Of a stretch of 64,000 nucleotides of DNA, positions 27,042-38,709 are shown one piece after another. Location of the stretch: the NCBI GenBank assembly GCA_963817885.1, contig CAWFQE010000013.1:62001-126000 (forward strand), written 5' to 3'. Positions within the stretch are counted from its first letter, which is position 1. Each line of letters starts with the position of its first letter. A model generated the notes under the pieces. The model saw only the letters and a list, made by a program, of their open reading frames with translations, did not search any database and was not told the DNA's origin. This DNA is from CAVOHU01 sp963817885. Its GTDB lineage: Bacteria > Acidobacteriota > Vicinamibacteria > Vicinamibacterales > JAKQTR01. Position numbers and translations under genes: made by a program.

Positions 27042-28808
27042 ATGGACCGCGAATGGATGGAACCCGAACTGGCCGACAAGGCCAACAGGCTCGACGGACA
27101 GCTCGCCGTGTGGGGCGGGCCGATCGATTCGGCAGTCGAAGACACGATGGTCCGCCTCGATCGCGACGGACTGGTCGCAGCACTCTTCGATCGCAGCCCT
27201 CGCCTCTGGAGCGGTGATGCCGCGGTGCAGGCGAAGATCGCGGGACGCCTCGGCTGGCTGACGTCGCCAGACTCGATGGTGGCGGAGGTGCCGCGCCTGC
27301 GCGAGTTCGCGAACGCGGTTCGAACGGGCGGCACCACGGATGTCGTCCTGCTCGGCATGGGCGGATCCAGCCTGGCGCCGGAGGTGACGCGGCGCGTGCT
27401 CGGGGTGGCGCCCGACTGGCCTCGATTCCAGGTGCTCGACTCGACCGATCCGGCCGCCGTCGCCGCCGTCGATCCGCCGCTCGCGACGTCGCTCTTCATT
27501 CTGGCGAGCAAATCGGGCGGCACGATCGAGCCGAACTCGCTCGCGGCTCATTTCCGCGCGCGGCTCCAGCAGGCGGGCATCCGCGACTGGGCCAGTCACT
27601 TCGTGGCCATTACCGACCAGGACACCGGGCTGCATCGACGAGCGATCGCAGAACGGTTCCGCGACGTGTTCGTCAACCCTTCCGACATCGGCGGCCGCTA
27701 CTCAGCCCTGTCGCTGTTCGGCCTGGTCCCGGCAGCCCTCATGGGACACGATCCCGGCGAGTTGATCGGCTGGGGCCGAGCCATGCTGCGGCTCTGTGGA
27801 CCTGGACGGAAACTTGCGCTCAACCCGGCGGTGCCGCTCGGCGTGGCCATGGCGGTGGCGGCACGGACAGGCCGCGACAAGCTGACCATGGCCTCCTCGG
27901 CTCCGCTCCAGCCCTTCGGCCTGTGGGTGGAGCAGCTGGTCGCAGAGAGCACCGGCAAACAGGGAAAGGGCGTGGTTCCCGTCGCCGGAGAGCCGATAGG
28001 CTCGCCCTCCGCTTACGGTCCGGATCGGATCTTCGTCTACATGGAGATGCGGGCCCCAGGTGATGAGGAGGGTCGCGAGCCCGTGCACGCGCTCTCCTCC
28101 GCCGGCAGCCCGCTCGTGCAGATCCTGGTTCCCGAACCCGCGGCGTTGTTCGCGGAGTTCGTGCGGTGGGAGATTGCGACCGCGGTCGCAGGGAGCGTGC
28201 TGGAGCTGAATCCATTCGACGAACCGAACGTCCAGCAGGCCAAGGACATGACCCGCCGCCAGCTGGACGGCTACGCCACGAACGGCCGCCTCTCTCCGCC
28301 GGAACAGGCGGGATCGATCGGCGTCGCGCGGCTCGCCCTCACTCATGCCGCCGGCGAGCGACTGGTTTCGGGCAAGCCGCAGCAGATACTGTCTCTGCTC
28401 GGTCCCGGCGACTATTGCGCCATCCTCGCGTACCTCGGCCCCGACCCCGCCCTGGCGGCTTCGCTCGAGGGCTTCCGCCAGGCCGTGCGGGATCGGTGGC
28501 GTTGCGCGACGACATTCGGGTACGGCCCGCGCTACCTGCACTCGACCGGCCAGCTTCACAAGGGCGGCGCGAACAGTGGCGTGTTCCTCCTGGTGACCGC
28601 CGAGCCAACCTCCGACCTGCCGATTCCGGACGAGGCGTTTTCGTTCGGCACACTGGAGCATGCCCAGGCGTTCGGCGATTTCGCCTCGCTCGACCAGGCG
28701 GGTCGCCGGGGCATCCACATCCATCTGCCGCGACCGGATCCTGGCCTGCTCGACGAGGTCCTGGCCGCCCTGCTCGGCGTACCGCCACAGGAGGGCCTGC
28801 GCTCCTGA
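27042..28808 (+). CDS. pgi: Glucose-6-phosphate isomerase (transaldolase/GPI-fusion type)
   Basis: 588 residues from ATG 27042. SIS-domain features: VVLLGMGGSSLAPEV (near 101-115), FILASKSGGTIEPNS and the catalytic region GGRYSALSLFGL, all matching GPI. The sequence resembles the C-terminal half of bifunctional transaldolase/GPI proteins, but no transaldolase domain is attached: the N-terminus begins about 40 residues before the core. It interconverts glucose-6-P and fructose-6-P. Divergent from the arylesterase gene with about 105 bases between. Confidence 0.86.
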   Translation: MDREWMEPELADKANRLDGQLAVWGGPIDSAVEDTMVRLDRDGLVAALFDRSPRLWSGDAAVQAKIAGRLGWLTSPDSMVAEVPRLREFANAVRTGGTTDVVLLGMGGSSLAPEVTRRVLGVAPDWPRFQVLDSTDPAAVAAVDPPLATSLFILASKSGGTIEPNSLAAHFRARLQQAGIRDWASHFVAITDQDTGLHRRAIAERFRDVFVNPSDIGGRYSALSLFGLVPAALMGHDPGELIGWGRAMLRLCGPGRKLALNPAVPLGVAMAVAARTGRDKLTMASSAPLQPFGLWVEQLVAESTGKQGKGVVPVAGEPIGSPSAYGPDRIFVYMEMRAPGDEEGREPVHALSSAGSPLVQILVPEPAALFAEFVRWEIATAVAGSVLELNPFDEPNVQQAKDMTRRQLDGYATNGRLSPPEQAGSIGVARLALTHAAGERLVSGKPQQILSLLGPGDYCAILAYLGPDPALAASLEGFRQAVRDRWRCATTFGYGPRYLHSTGQLHKGGANSGVFLLVTAEPTSDLPIPDEAFSFGTLEHAQAFGDFASLDQAGRRGIHIHLPRPDPGLLDEVLAALLGVPPQEGLRS

Positions 28809-28871
28809 TCCCGGCGCTCAGTTGAGCTGAGTACACGCCGGGGATGGAGCACGTGGGCGTGAGCCCGCGTG

Positions 28872-28908
28872 CCCGGGGCTCACGAACTCAAGACAAGTGA
28901 GCCCCGGG
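28872..28908. repeat. 12-bp perfect hairpin between pgi and the TPR membrane gene
   Basis: CCCGGGGCTCAC (28872-28883) and GTGAGCCCCGGG (28897-28908) form a perfect stem with a 13-base loop. It ends 14 bases before the ATG at 28923, so it could be a terminator/attenuator or could shade the ribosome site. No U tract follows. Confidence 0.6.
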
Positions 28909-28922
28909 ATCAGGGGACATGC

Positions 28923-31121
28923 ATGGACTCATCGACGCGGAAGCGAACGACTCAAAGAGATCCCGGTGCCGCTCGCCGGTCCACCACCTCAAGCCCGGGC
29001 AGCCCCAAAGGCTCCGCACCGGCGCGGCGAGGGTGGCTGTGGCCGGTGGCATTTGCACTTGCCCTGCAGGTCGTGACCTGTGCGGCCTACTGGCCCGCGC
29101 TGCGCGGCGCGATCCTGTGGGACGATGACATGCACATCACGAAGGCGGAGCTGAGGTCTGCCGACGGCCTTCGGCGCATCTGGTTCGAGCCCGGGGCCAC
29201 TCAGCAGTACTACCCGGTGGTCCACTCCGCGTTCTGGCTTCAATACCGCCTCTGGGGCGACTCCACGCCCGGCTACCACGTCGTCAACGTTGCCCTGCAC
29301 GGGTTGTCGGCCTTCCTGATCTGGATCATCCTGCGGCGCCTGTCGGTTCCGGGCGCGGCGCTCGCCGCGATCGCCTTCGCGTTGCATCCGGTGCACGTCG
29401 AGTCGGTGGCGTGGATCACGGAGCTCAAGAACACGATGTCGGGGGTGTTCTACCTGGCGTCGGCCCTCGTGTACTTGCGGTTCGACCGCACGCGGCAGAA
29501 GGCCGCGTACGGCTTGGCCCTCGGGCTGTTCGCCCTCGCCATCCTGAGCAAGTCCGTCACGGCCACGCTGCCCGCCTCGCTGCTGGTCGTCCTGTGGTGG
29601 CAGCGGGGCTCCGTCGATGTGAAACGGGATGTGCTCCCGCTCCTGCCGATGGTGGCGATGGGCGCCATCGCCGGGCTGGCGACGGTGTGGGTGGAGCGCA
29701 CGATGATCGGCGCACAGGGTATCGAGTACCAGTTCACGATCGTTGAACGGTGTCTCATCGCCGGGCGAGTGGTGTGGTTCTACCTCGGGAAGCTGGCGTG
29801 GCCATTCAATCTCGCGTTCATGTACCCGCGATGGATCATCAGCCAGGGCACCTGGTGGCAATACCTCTTCCCGATCGGCCTTGTCGCGCTCGCCGGAGTG
29901 CTGTGGCGGGTCGGGTCGGCGACGCGGGCACCGCTCGCCGCGTTGCTGCTCTTCTGCGCGGCGATCTTTCCCGCAGCCGGCTTCGTCAACGTCTATCCGT
30001 TCCGCTACTCCTTCGTCGCGGATCACTTCCAGTACCTGGCCAGCATTCCTGTCCTGGCTCTCGCCGCATCGGCCCTTGCGCGCCTGGCCCGCTTCGCCGC
30101 TCCGTCACGGGCGCGGCTGCGCCTCGCCGCGGCCGTCCCGCTGCTGGCCGTTCTGGGAGTATTGACGTGGAGCCAGAGCCGCCTATACGCAGACTCAGAG
30201 ACCCTTTATCGCGCGACCATCCGCGCAAATCCCTCGTCGTGGATGGCGCGACTCAACCTGGGCGCACTCAAGGCCGACGAGGCTCCCAGCGAGGCCTCGG
30301 AGCTCTTCCAGGAGGCCCTCAAGCTGAATCCCGATCTCGTCGAGGCCCACTTCAATCTCGGCCGGATCGACGAGAAGGCCGGCCGGCCGCTCCAGGCCGC
30401 CGAGCACTATCGGAGGGCGCTTCAGATCAGGCCGGACGAAGCGGCCGTTCACAGCAAGCTCGGGACGGTGCTCCGGATCGCCGGCCAGCGGGAGGAGGCG
30501 ATCAAGGAGTGCGAGCGCGCGCTGCAGCTTCAGCCCGACCTGACCGAAGCGCACCTCAACCTGGCGGCCCTCACGCTCGGCCTCGACAACGCGAGCGCGG
30601 AAACGCACCTGCGCGCGGCTCAGCAGCTTTCGCCCTCGGCCCCCGAGATCAGGTACCAGCTCGCCAACCTGCTGCAGACCACGGACCGGCCCGATGAGGC
30701 GCTTGTCCAGTACGCCGAGGCCTTGCGGCTGCGGCCCGACTACCCCGAGGCCCACAACAATCTTGGCAACCTCCTCGGCCGCCTGGGCCGGAGTGCGGAA
30801 GCCATCGCGGAGTTCACCGAGGCGATCCGGCTCAAGCCCGACTACTCGGATGCGTACTATTACTACGGAAACACGCTGATGGAGCTGGGGCGGCTCGACG
30901 AAGCGGCGCAACAGTACCGGCTGGCGCTCCAGTTCAATCCGGGCGATGCGGCGGCCCACAACAACCTCGGGACGTTGCTCGAGGCCCAGGGTCGCCCCGA
31001 GGAGGCTGCCGCCCAGTTCGAGGCAGCCCTGCGGGTCAGGCCGGATCTCCGGGAAGCCCGCGACGGCCTTGAACGCGTCATGCCGATTGTGAGGTCCACA
31101 CGTAAAGGAGCGGCCCGGTAG
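28923..31121 (+). CDS. TMTC-like membrane protein: O-mannosyltransferase-type domain plus TPR repeats
   Basis: 732 residues. A charged N-terminus (about 1-35) precedes roughly ten TM helices (about 38-440). The early loop WDDDMHITKAEL contains the acidic pair found in GT-C glycosyltransferases of the PMT/TMTC kind, and HPVHVESVAWITELKN is a hallmark block. From about residue 440 come eight or more TPR units (NPSSWMARLNLGALKADEAP onwards; PDYPEAHNNLGNLLGRLGR). The likely role is protein O-glycosylation at the outer face of the inner membrane, by family analogy. The start ATG 28923 is preferred to an upstream GTG lying inside the hairpin. Confidence 0.82.
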   Translation: MDSSTRKRTTQRDPGAARRSTTSSPGSPKGSAPARRGWLWPVAFALALQVVTCAAYWPALRGAILWDDDMHITKAELRSADGLRRIWFEPGATQQYYPVVHSAFWLQYRLWGDSTPGYHVVNVALHGLSAFLIWIILRRLSVPGAALAAIAFALHPVHVESVAWITELKNTMSGVFYLASALVYLRFDRTRQKAAYGLALGLFALAILSKSVTATLPASLLVVLWWQRGSVDVKRDVLPLLPMVAMGAIAGLATVWVERTMIGAQGIEYQFTIVERCLIAGRVVWFYLGKLAWPFNLAFMYPRWIISQGTWWQYLFPIGLVALAGVLWRVGSATRAPLAALLLFCAAIFPAAGFVNVYPFRYSFVADHFQYLASIPVLALAASALARLARFAAPSRARLRLAAAVPLLAVLGVLTWSQSRLYADSETLYRATIRANPSSWMARLNLGALKADEAPSEASELFQEALKLNPDLVEAHFNLGRIDEKAGRPLQAAEHYRRALQIRPDEAAVHSKLGTVLRIAGQREEAIKECERALQLQPDLTEAHLNLAALTLGLDNASAETHLRAAQQLSPSAPEIRYQLANLLQTTDRPDEALVQYAEALRLRPDYPEAHNNLGNLLGRLGRSAEAIAEFTEAIRLKPDYSDAYYYYGNTLMELGRLDEAAQQYRLALQFNPGDAAAHNNLGTLLEAQGRPEEAAAQFEAALRVRPDLREARDGLERVMPIVRSTRKGAAR

Positions 31122-31487
31122 GCCCCCTCCCCTTCCAAAATCCGGCGAGAGATGGTACGGTTGACAGGTTTGTCAGTGAGCCAGCTACTACCCGCGTGGG
31201 CGTCCCCCGAGCGGTAAATCAATCCCCTCGCCTGTTCCCCTCGCGGCCGTCCCCGATTCCTTGGCTCGCTCTTTCTCACCGAAGCGGCGGGAGAGGATTG
31301 AACGGTCACCTGTCGGGATTCCGGCGGACCTGAGACGTTCCGCCGCACGTGCCATCCGGGAAACCCGTATTCGGCAGGGGTTCTCAGGGGCACAGAGGTT
31401 GCTGCATGTCAGTGGGGCACCATTCGTCGTAGTCACGCCCCATCGTTCCACGGTTCGCATCGATCACCCTCCGGAGATTGCACAGCT
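31122..31487 (+). promoter_or_regulatory. Leader/promoter region of nifJ
   Basis: 366 bases with no credible gene. TTGACA (31161-31166) is followed at 17-19 bases by gctactac, a possible weak sigma-70 promoter. The -35 hexamer is part of a palindrome, TGACA-ggtt-TGTCA (31162-31175), which could be an operator. The remaining 300 bases would be a long 5' leader; I see no known riboswitch. Confidence 0.4.
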
Positions 31488-35051
<3,564 letters not shown>

Positions 35052-35064
35052 GACCGACTGCACC

Positions 35065-35096
35065 GCCCGTGATGCCCCCGATGGGGCGTCGCGGGC
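35065..35096 (+). terminator. Rho-independent terminator after nifJ
   Basis: GCCCGTGATGCCCC (35065-35078) pairs along its full length, with two G-U pairs, with GGGGCGTCGCGGGC (35083-35096) around CGAT, followed by TTTCTC. It lies 14 bases after the nifJ stop. Confidence 0.75.
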
Positions 35097-35153
35097 TTTC
35101 TCGAGGGCTGCTCCCCGGGTGACTGACTCCCGGGCGTCTACGGAGAGCGAACC

Positions 35154-36152
35154 ATGGATCTGTCGACCACTTACCTTGGACTGAAACTGCCGCACCCGGT
35201 GATGCCCGGCGCGTCGCCCATGGTGGACCACCTCGATATCGTCAAGCGACTCGAGGACGCGGGGGCCGCCGCCATAGTTATGCACTCGCTGTTCGAGGAG
35301 CAGATCACCCGCGAACAGCTCGGCATGGTCTATCACATGGAGCTGCGCGACAACACCAACGCCGAGGCCCTGTCCTATTTCCCGCAGGCCGAGGAGTTCC
35401 GGCTCGGCCCGCACGAGTACCTCGAACAGCTTCGGCTCGTGAAGCAGGCGGTGAAGGTCCCCGTCATCGCGTCGCTCAATGGCACGACGGCCGAAGGCTG
35501 GCTGGACTACGCCAGGATGATCCAGCAGGCCGGCGCCAACGCGCTCGAACTCAACGTCTACCACGTCGCCGCGGACCCGCGCGAGCCCGGCAGCTCGGTC
35601 GAGCGGCGCGTCCTCGACATCGTGCGCACCGTGAAGGAATCGGTCACGATCCCGTTGGCCGTGAAGCTCGCTCCCTACTATTCGTCGGTGGCCCACCTGG
35701 CCAGCCAGATTGACGCGATGGGCGTCGATGGGCTGGTGCTGTTCAATCGCTTCTACCAGGCGGACATCGACCTGCAGGAGCTGGCGGTGACCTCGGCGTT
35801 GTACTTCTCGAACTCGGAGGATCTGCTGCTCAGGCTGCGCTGGCTGGCGGTGCTGTCGGGACGAGTCAAGGCCTCGCTGGCCGTTTCGGGCGGCGTCCAC
35901 ACGTCAACCGACGCCCTGAAGGCCGTCATGGCCGGCGCGAGCGCGGTTCAAGTCGTCTCCAGCCTGCTGATGAACGGCCCTGAGCACATCAAGACCATCG
36001 TCGGCGGGATGTCGCGCTGGCTCGAGGAGCACGACTACACGTCGCTGAGCCAGGCTCGTGGCAGCCTGAGCCTCGAGCACAGCCCGAATGCGGCCGCCTT
36101 CGAGCGCGCCAACTACATGCGGGTCCTGCAGACCTACCGCATCCCCAGCTGA
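35154..36152 (+). CDS. Dihydroorotate dehydrogenase-like flavoprotein
   Basis: 332 residues, FMN TIM barrel of the PyrD/PreA class. Visible: DLSTTYLGLKLPHPVMPGAS at the start, PVIASLNGTT, ELNVYHVA, PLAVKLAPYYSS and the phosphate-binding VSGGVHTSTDALKAVMAGAS. The usual catalytic Ser/Cys loop of true PyrD is not evident. Members next to nifJ are a recurrent arrangement (from memory), suggesting a redox function linked to ferredoxin rather than pyrimidine synthesis. Substrate unknown. Confidence 0.83.
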   Translation: MDLSTTYLGLKLPHPVMPGASPMVDHLDIVKRLEDAGAAAIVMHSLFEEQITREQLGMVYHMELRDNTNAEALSYFPQAEEFRLGPHEYLEQLRLVKQAVKVPVIASLNGTTAEGWLDYARMIQQAGANALELNVYHVAADPREPGSSVERRVLDIVRTVKESVTIPLAVKLAPYYSSVAHLASQIDAMGVDGLVLFNRFYQADIDLQELAVTSALYFSNSEDLLLRLRWLAVLSGRVKASLAVSGGVHTSTDALKAVMAGASAVQVVSSLLMNGPEHIKTIVGGMSRWLEEHDYTSLSQARGSLSLEHSPNAAAFERANYMRVLQTYRIPS

Positions 36153-36160
36153 ACAAGCTC

Positions 36161-36235
36161 AGGGGTCGGGACGGATTTCGCGCGTGACAAAATTGAATTA
36201 CAGTTTTGAACCGCGCGAAATCCGTCCCGACCCCT
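36161..36235. repeat. 75-bp inverted-repeat element, copy 2
   Basis: Perfect 24-bp arms (36161-36184 and 36212-36235) around a 27-base core (tgacaaaattgaattacagt plus 7). Same total length as copy 1 at 20589-20663 and in the opposite orientation. It fills the space between the stop of the dihydroorotate dehydrogenase-like gene (36152) and the anti-sigma gene, whose TAG stop (36234-36236) uses the end of the right arm. Confidence 0.82.
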
Positions 36236-36491
36236 ATTGATCGTGCCTGGTCAGCAGGACGGCCACTCGCTGTCTCGCCCGCGCGCGCACATCGGCGGGC
36301 AGGCGTGAACGCCCGGCCTTGTGACAGGCTTCGACCGTCCGCTGCAGGCTTTCCGCCACGTCCTCACAACAGGGACACCTGCGCAGGTGCAGGACCAGGG
36401 CCCGCCGTTCCCCGCCTTTCAGCTCGCCGTCGAGAAGCCTCGAAATCTGGGTGAGCATCGCGCGGCAGCGCTCCGAGGCTGCGCCCTTCAT
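36234..36491 (-). CDS. Cytoplasmic zinc-finger anti-sigma factor
   Basis: 85 residues with the ZAS motif HxxxCxxC (H35, C39, C42, with an extra Cys41). It is short and lacks a membrane helix, so it is predicted soluble, like redox-sensing RsrA-type anti-sigma factors rather than membrane-bound ones. Its ATG overlaps the stop of the sigma gene (ATGA), ensuring stoichiometric synthesis. The TAG stop is provided by the 75-bp repeat. Confidence 0.8.
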   Translation of the reverse strand: MKGAASERCRAMLTQISRLLDGELKGGERRALVLHLRRCPCCEDVAESLQRTVEACHKAGRSRLPADVRARARQRVAVLLTRHDQ

Positions 36492-37120
36492 GGCGTCTCC
36501 AGGTGCTCGCGCAGCGCCAGGCGGGCCCGATGCAGCCTCGTCTTGACGTTCGCTTCGCTGATGCCTACCACATTGGCCACCTCGCGCGTGGAGAGGCCCT
36601 CGACCTCCCGCAGGAATACCACCAGCCTGGACTCGGGTGTCAGGGCGGCCAGCGCCCGCTGGAGCGACTTTCGAAGGCGCGCGTTCGCCATCAGCTGGTC
36701 GGGGCGCTTGCCCGGGTCCGGGATCTCGATCGGCACAGCCGTGCCGTCTTCGCTGGTGGCCATATCGTCCAGCGACAGCAGATGGTCCGGCTCGTGTACG
36801 CGCTTCCGGCGGCTGATCAGGCAGGCGTTCTTGACGGTCCGGTAGAGCCAGGTCCGGAAGGCCTCAGGCTCCTTGATCTGGGTGGCGAACCGGTACGTTT
36901 TCAGCAGCGCTTCCTGCATGGCATCGTCGGCGTCGTCGGCGTGGCCGCACACGAGCAGACTGAACCGGTAGGCTGCTTCCTGGGCGCGCATGAGCAGCCG
37001 CTCCATGGCCTGCCGATTACCGCCCTGTGCCGCCCGCACGAGCCCCGCGTAGTCGGGCTCGCGGGCATGAACGACGTCTTGTCTGGAAGGATTCTGATCT
37101 TCCGGTTTGGTCACAGCCAC
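36488..37120 (-). CDS. ECF sigma factor
   Basis: About 210 residues from GTG 37120 (in-frame GTGs at 37114 and 37189 are alternatives; no strong ribosome site decides). Region 2 is DYAGLVRAAQGGNRQAMERL through DADDAMQEALLKTYRF and FRTWLYRTVKNACL. Region 4 is LAALTPESRLVVFLREVEGL, STREVANVVGISEANVKTRL and HRARLAL. The insert between them is longer than usual (about 45 residues). Paired with the zinc anti-sigma factor. Its regulon may include the divergent DUF302/selenoprotein genes, which is inference. Confidence 0.9.
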   Translation of the reverse strand: MAVTKPEDQNPSRQDVVHAREPDYAGLVRAAQGGNRQAMERLLMRAQEAAYRFSLLVCGHADDADDAMQEALLKTYRFATQIKEPEAFRTWLYRTVKNACLISRRKRVHEPDHLLSLDDMATSEDGTAVPIEIPDPGKRPDQLMANARLRKSLQRALAALTPESRLVVFLREVEGLSTREVANVVGISEANVKTRLHRARLALREHLETP

Positions 37121-37321
37121 GATTGTACGCCAACACGGATGATGCCCGCGATCCCCTGGGGCCGGCTGCGAGACGGGCAGACGGGACACTCGCCGCAGGA
37201 GCGTGTCACCTTCGTCTAGGGTTTGAATCTCTGGAGAGTGTAGACTGCTTGACAGTCCCCCCGCGCGGCGAGAGACCCCTGGCGCGGTTCAATAGACCCC
37301 GGTGGTTGCCACGGAGGCATC

Positions 37322-37753
37322 GTGAAGGAAACACGTTATGGAATGGGCGTGCAGGTCGCACTGCCCTTCGAATCGGCGGTCGAGCGAATCACCGAAGAGC
37401 TCAAGAAAGAGGGCTTCGGCATCCTGACGACCATCGACGTCAAGCAGACCCTGAAGCAGAAGCTCGACAAGGACTTCCGCAAGTACGTCATTCTCGGGGC
37501 GTGCAACCCTCCCCTTGCGGCACGGGCGTTCGATTCCGAGCTGGAGATCGGCCTGCTGCTGCCCTGTAACGTTGTCGTCTACGAGACGCAGCCGGGGGCC
37601 AGCGCCGTGTCGGCGCTTGCCCCGGTCGTGGCACTGGGAATGGTCGGCGGGCCGCCCGCGCTGAAAGACATCGCGCGTGAAGCGGACGAGCGGCTCCGGC
37701 GCGCTCTGCGGGCGCTCCAGGCGTCGGCACCTGTCGCTGAAGTGAAGGCGTAG
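37322..37753 (+). CDS. DUF302 domain protein
   Basis: 143 residues from GTG 37322 with ACGGAGG upstream. The DUF302 core is clear: ALPFESAVERITEELKKEGF, GILTTIDVKQTLKQKL, KYVILGACNPPLAARAF, then IGLLLPCNVVVYE. The fold is a small alpha/beta domain and the biochemical function is unknown. The C-terminal helix is Ala/Arg-rich. The stop is 6 bases before the candidate selenoprotein, so they are likely cotranscribed. Confidence 0.88.
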   Translation: MKETRYGMGVQVALPFESAVERITEELKKEGFGILTTIDVKQTLKQKLDKDFRKYVILGACNPPLAARAFDSELEIGLLLPCNVVVYETQPGASAVSALAPVVALGMVGGPPALKDIAREADERLRRALRALQASAPVAEVKA

Positions 37754-37759
37754 CGGACC

Positions 37760-37933
37760 ATGGATTTCTTTGGCCTCATCGCCTTCTTCGTGGTCTGGTT
37801 CGTGCTGAACACGTGGGTCCTGCCGAAACTCGGCGTACCCACGTGAAGCTCCGCGGTATGCGACGTCGGGTCTCGACGTCAGAAGCCCGAAGGCGGCACG
37901 TCCCGCGAGCAGAAGCCGACCGCAACCGACTGA
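37760..37933 (+). CDS. Candidate small membrane selenoprotein (in-frame UGA = Sec)
   Basis: Starts at ATG 37760, six bases after the DUF302 stop. The first 28 codons encode one TM helix and the end VLPKLGVPT (MDFFGLIAFFVVWFVLNTW at the N-terminus). The next codon is TGA (37844-37846). Read as selenocysteine the frame continues SSAVCDVGSRRQKPEGG to a second TGA at 37931-37933, 57 residues in all. This gives a U-x4-C pair directly after the PT motif; I recall homologues with Cys in that place (PTCMSGxC). A SECIS-like hairpin lies 15 bases downstream of the UGA. Read conventionally, it is a 28-residue membrane peptide. It requires SelABCD elsewhere in the genome. Confidence 0.68.
37862..37880 (+). 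promoter_or_regulatory. Putative bacterial SECIS hairpin
   Basis: GACGTCG (37862-37868), loop GGTCT (37869-37873), CGACGTC (37874-37880): a perfect 7-bp stem. The loop equals the GGUCU apical sequence of the E. coli fdhF SECIS. The first loop G is 22 bases after the UGA, inside the range accepted for bacterial SECIS elements (about 16-37). The bulged U of the E. coli element is absent. It would recruit SelB-Sec-tRNA at the UGA of the overlapping gene. Confidence 0.65.
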
Positions 37934-37984
37934 GCCCTGGACTGCCGTGGCGAGGATGAGAGCCCGGATCCGGATCCTGGACCG

Positions 37985-38551
37985 TCAGGATCCCTGCTGT
38001 TTCCAGGCGGCCACGACGCCGCTGTAGCGCGGAATCATCTCGAGGTACCGCTGCCGGATCTCCGCCGGCAGGCTGTCACGCGGGCCTCGCATCGCTGCTG
38101 TGATCTCGGCCCGTTCGCTGTCGGTCAGCAACGATGCGGCGAGCCGATAAAAGTACTGGTCCTCGATCCGGATGTGCTCACGGATGAGCTCCGAGTACCC
38201 GCGCGCGTGTCCCACCAGTTCCCGGCAGCCCTCGGGATTCCCGGCCACGAAGCTTCGGAAGTCGGCGCGGATCTTTCCCGTGTAGGCGATGCCCGTCTCG
38301 TGCTGCGCGAGCAGGGCGGCGACGACCGAACTGTCGGGCCCCATCCCGTGCTGCTCCAGCACCGGGAACAGCAGGTCTTCTTCCTTGCCATGATGGCGGT
38401 GCGCGAAGATGTCGAAGAAATCGATGACGTCTCCAATCATCTCGGCCGGCACGTGCCCGCCCTTGTCCAGACGGGCGGTCACTGCGTCAAGTACGTCGAG
38501 CATCACCTTGAAGCCGCGATGCTCATCCACCAGGATGTCGACAAAACCCAT
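37985..38551 (-). CDS. Hemerythrin HHE domain protein
   Basis: 188 residues. The first helix carries DEHRGFKVMLDVLD, followed by FAHRHHGKEEDLLFPVLEQHG, a hemerythrin diiron motif. Then come AQHETGIAYTGKI and YSELIREHIRIEDQYFYRLA in the last helices. These are the His/Glu ligands of an HHE four-helix diiron site. Likely binds O2, NO or iron in the cytoplasm, or senses them. It stands between the selenoprotein and feoAB, in an iron/redox neighbourhood. Confidence 0.88.
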   Translation of the reverse strand: MGFVDILVDEHRGFKVMLDVLDAVTARLDKGGHVPAEMIGDVIDFFDIFAHRHHGKEEDLLFPVLEQHGMGPDSSVVAALLAQHETGIAYTGKIRADFRSFVAGNPEGCRELVGHARGYSELIREHIRIEDQYFYRLAASLLTDSERAEITAAMRGPRDSLPAEIRQRYLEMIPRYSGVVAAWKQQGS

Positions 38552-38709
38552 GGCCCGCCACTCCTGTTAACGCGAGTGCACTCCAACGGAAACCCGGCAA
38601 GGCTAGAGACCCAATCTCTGTTGTGGCAAATGGCGTGCCGAGTCCCTGGGGACCTGACGACAGACGAGGGGATGGCGTAGAAGAGGCCCGGAAATGCTGG
38701 AGCCGGGCC

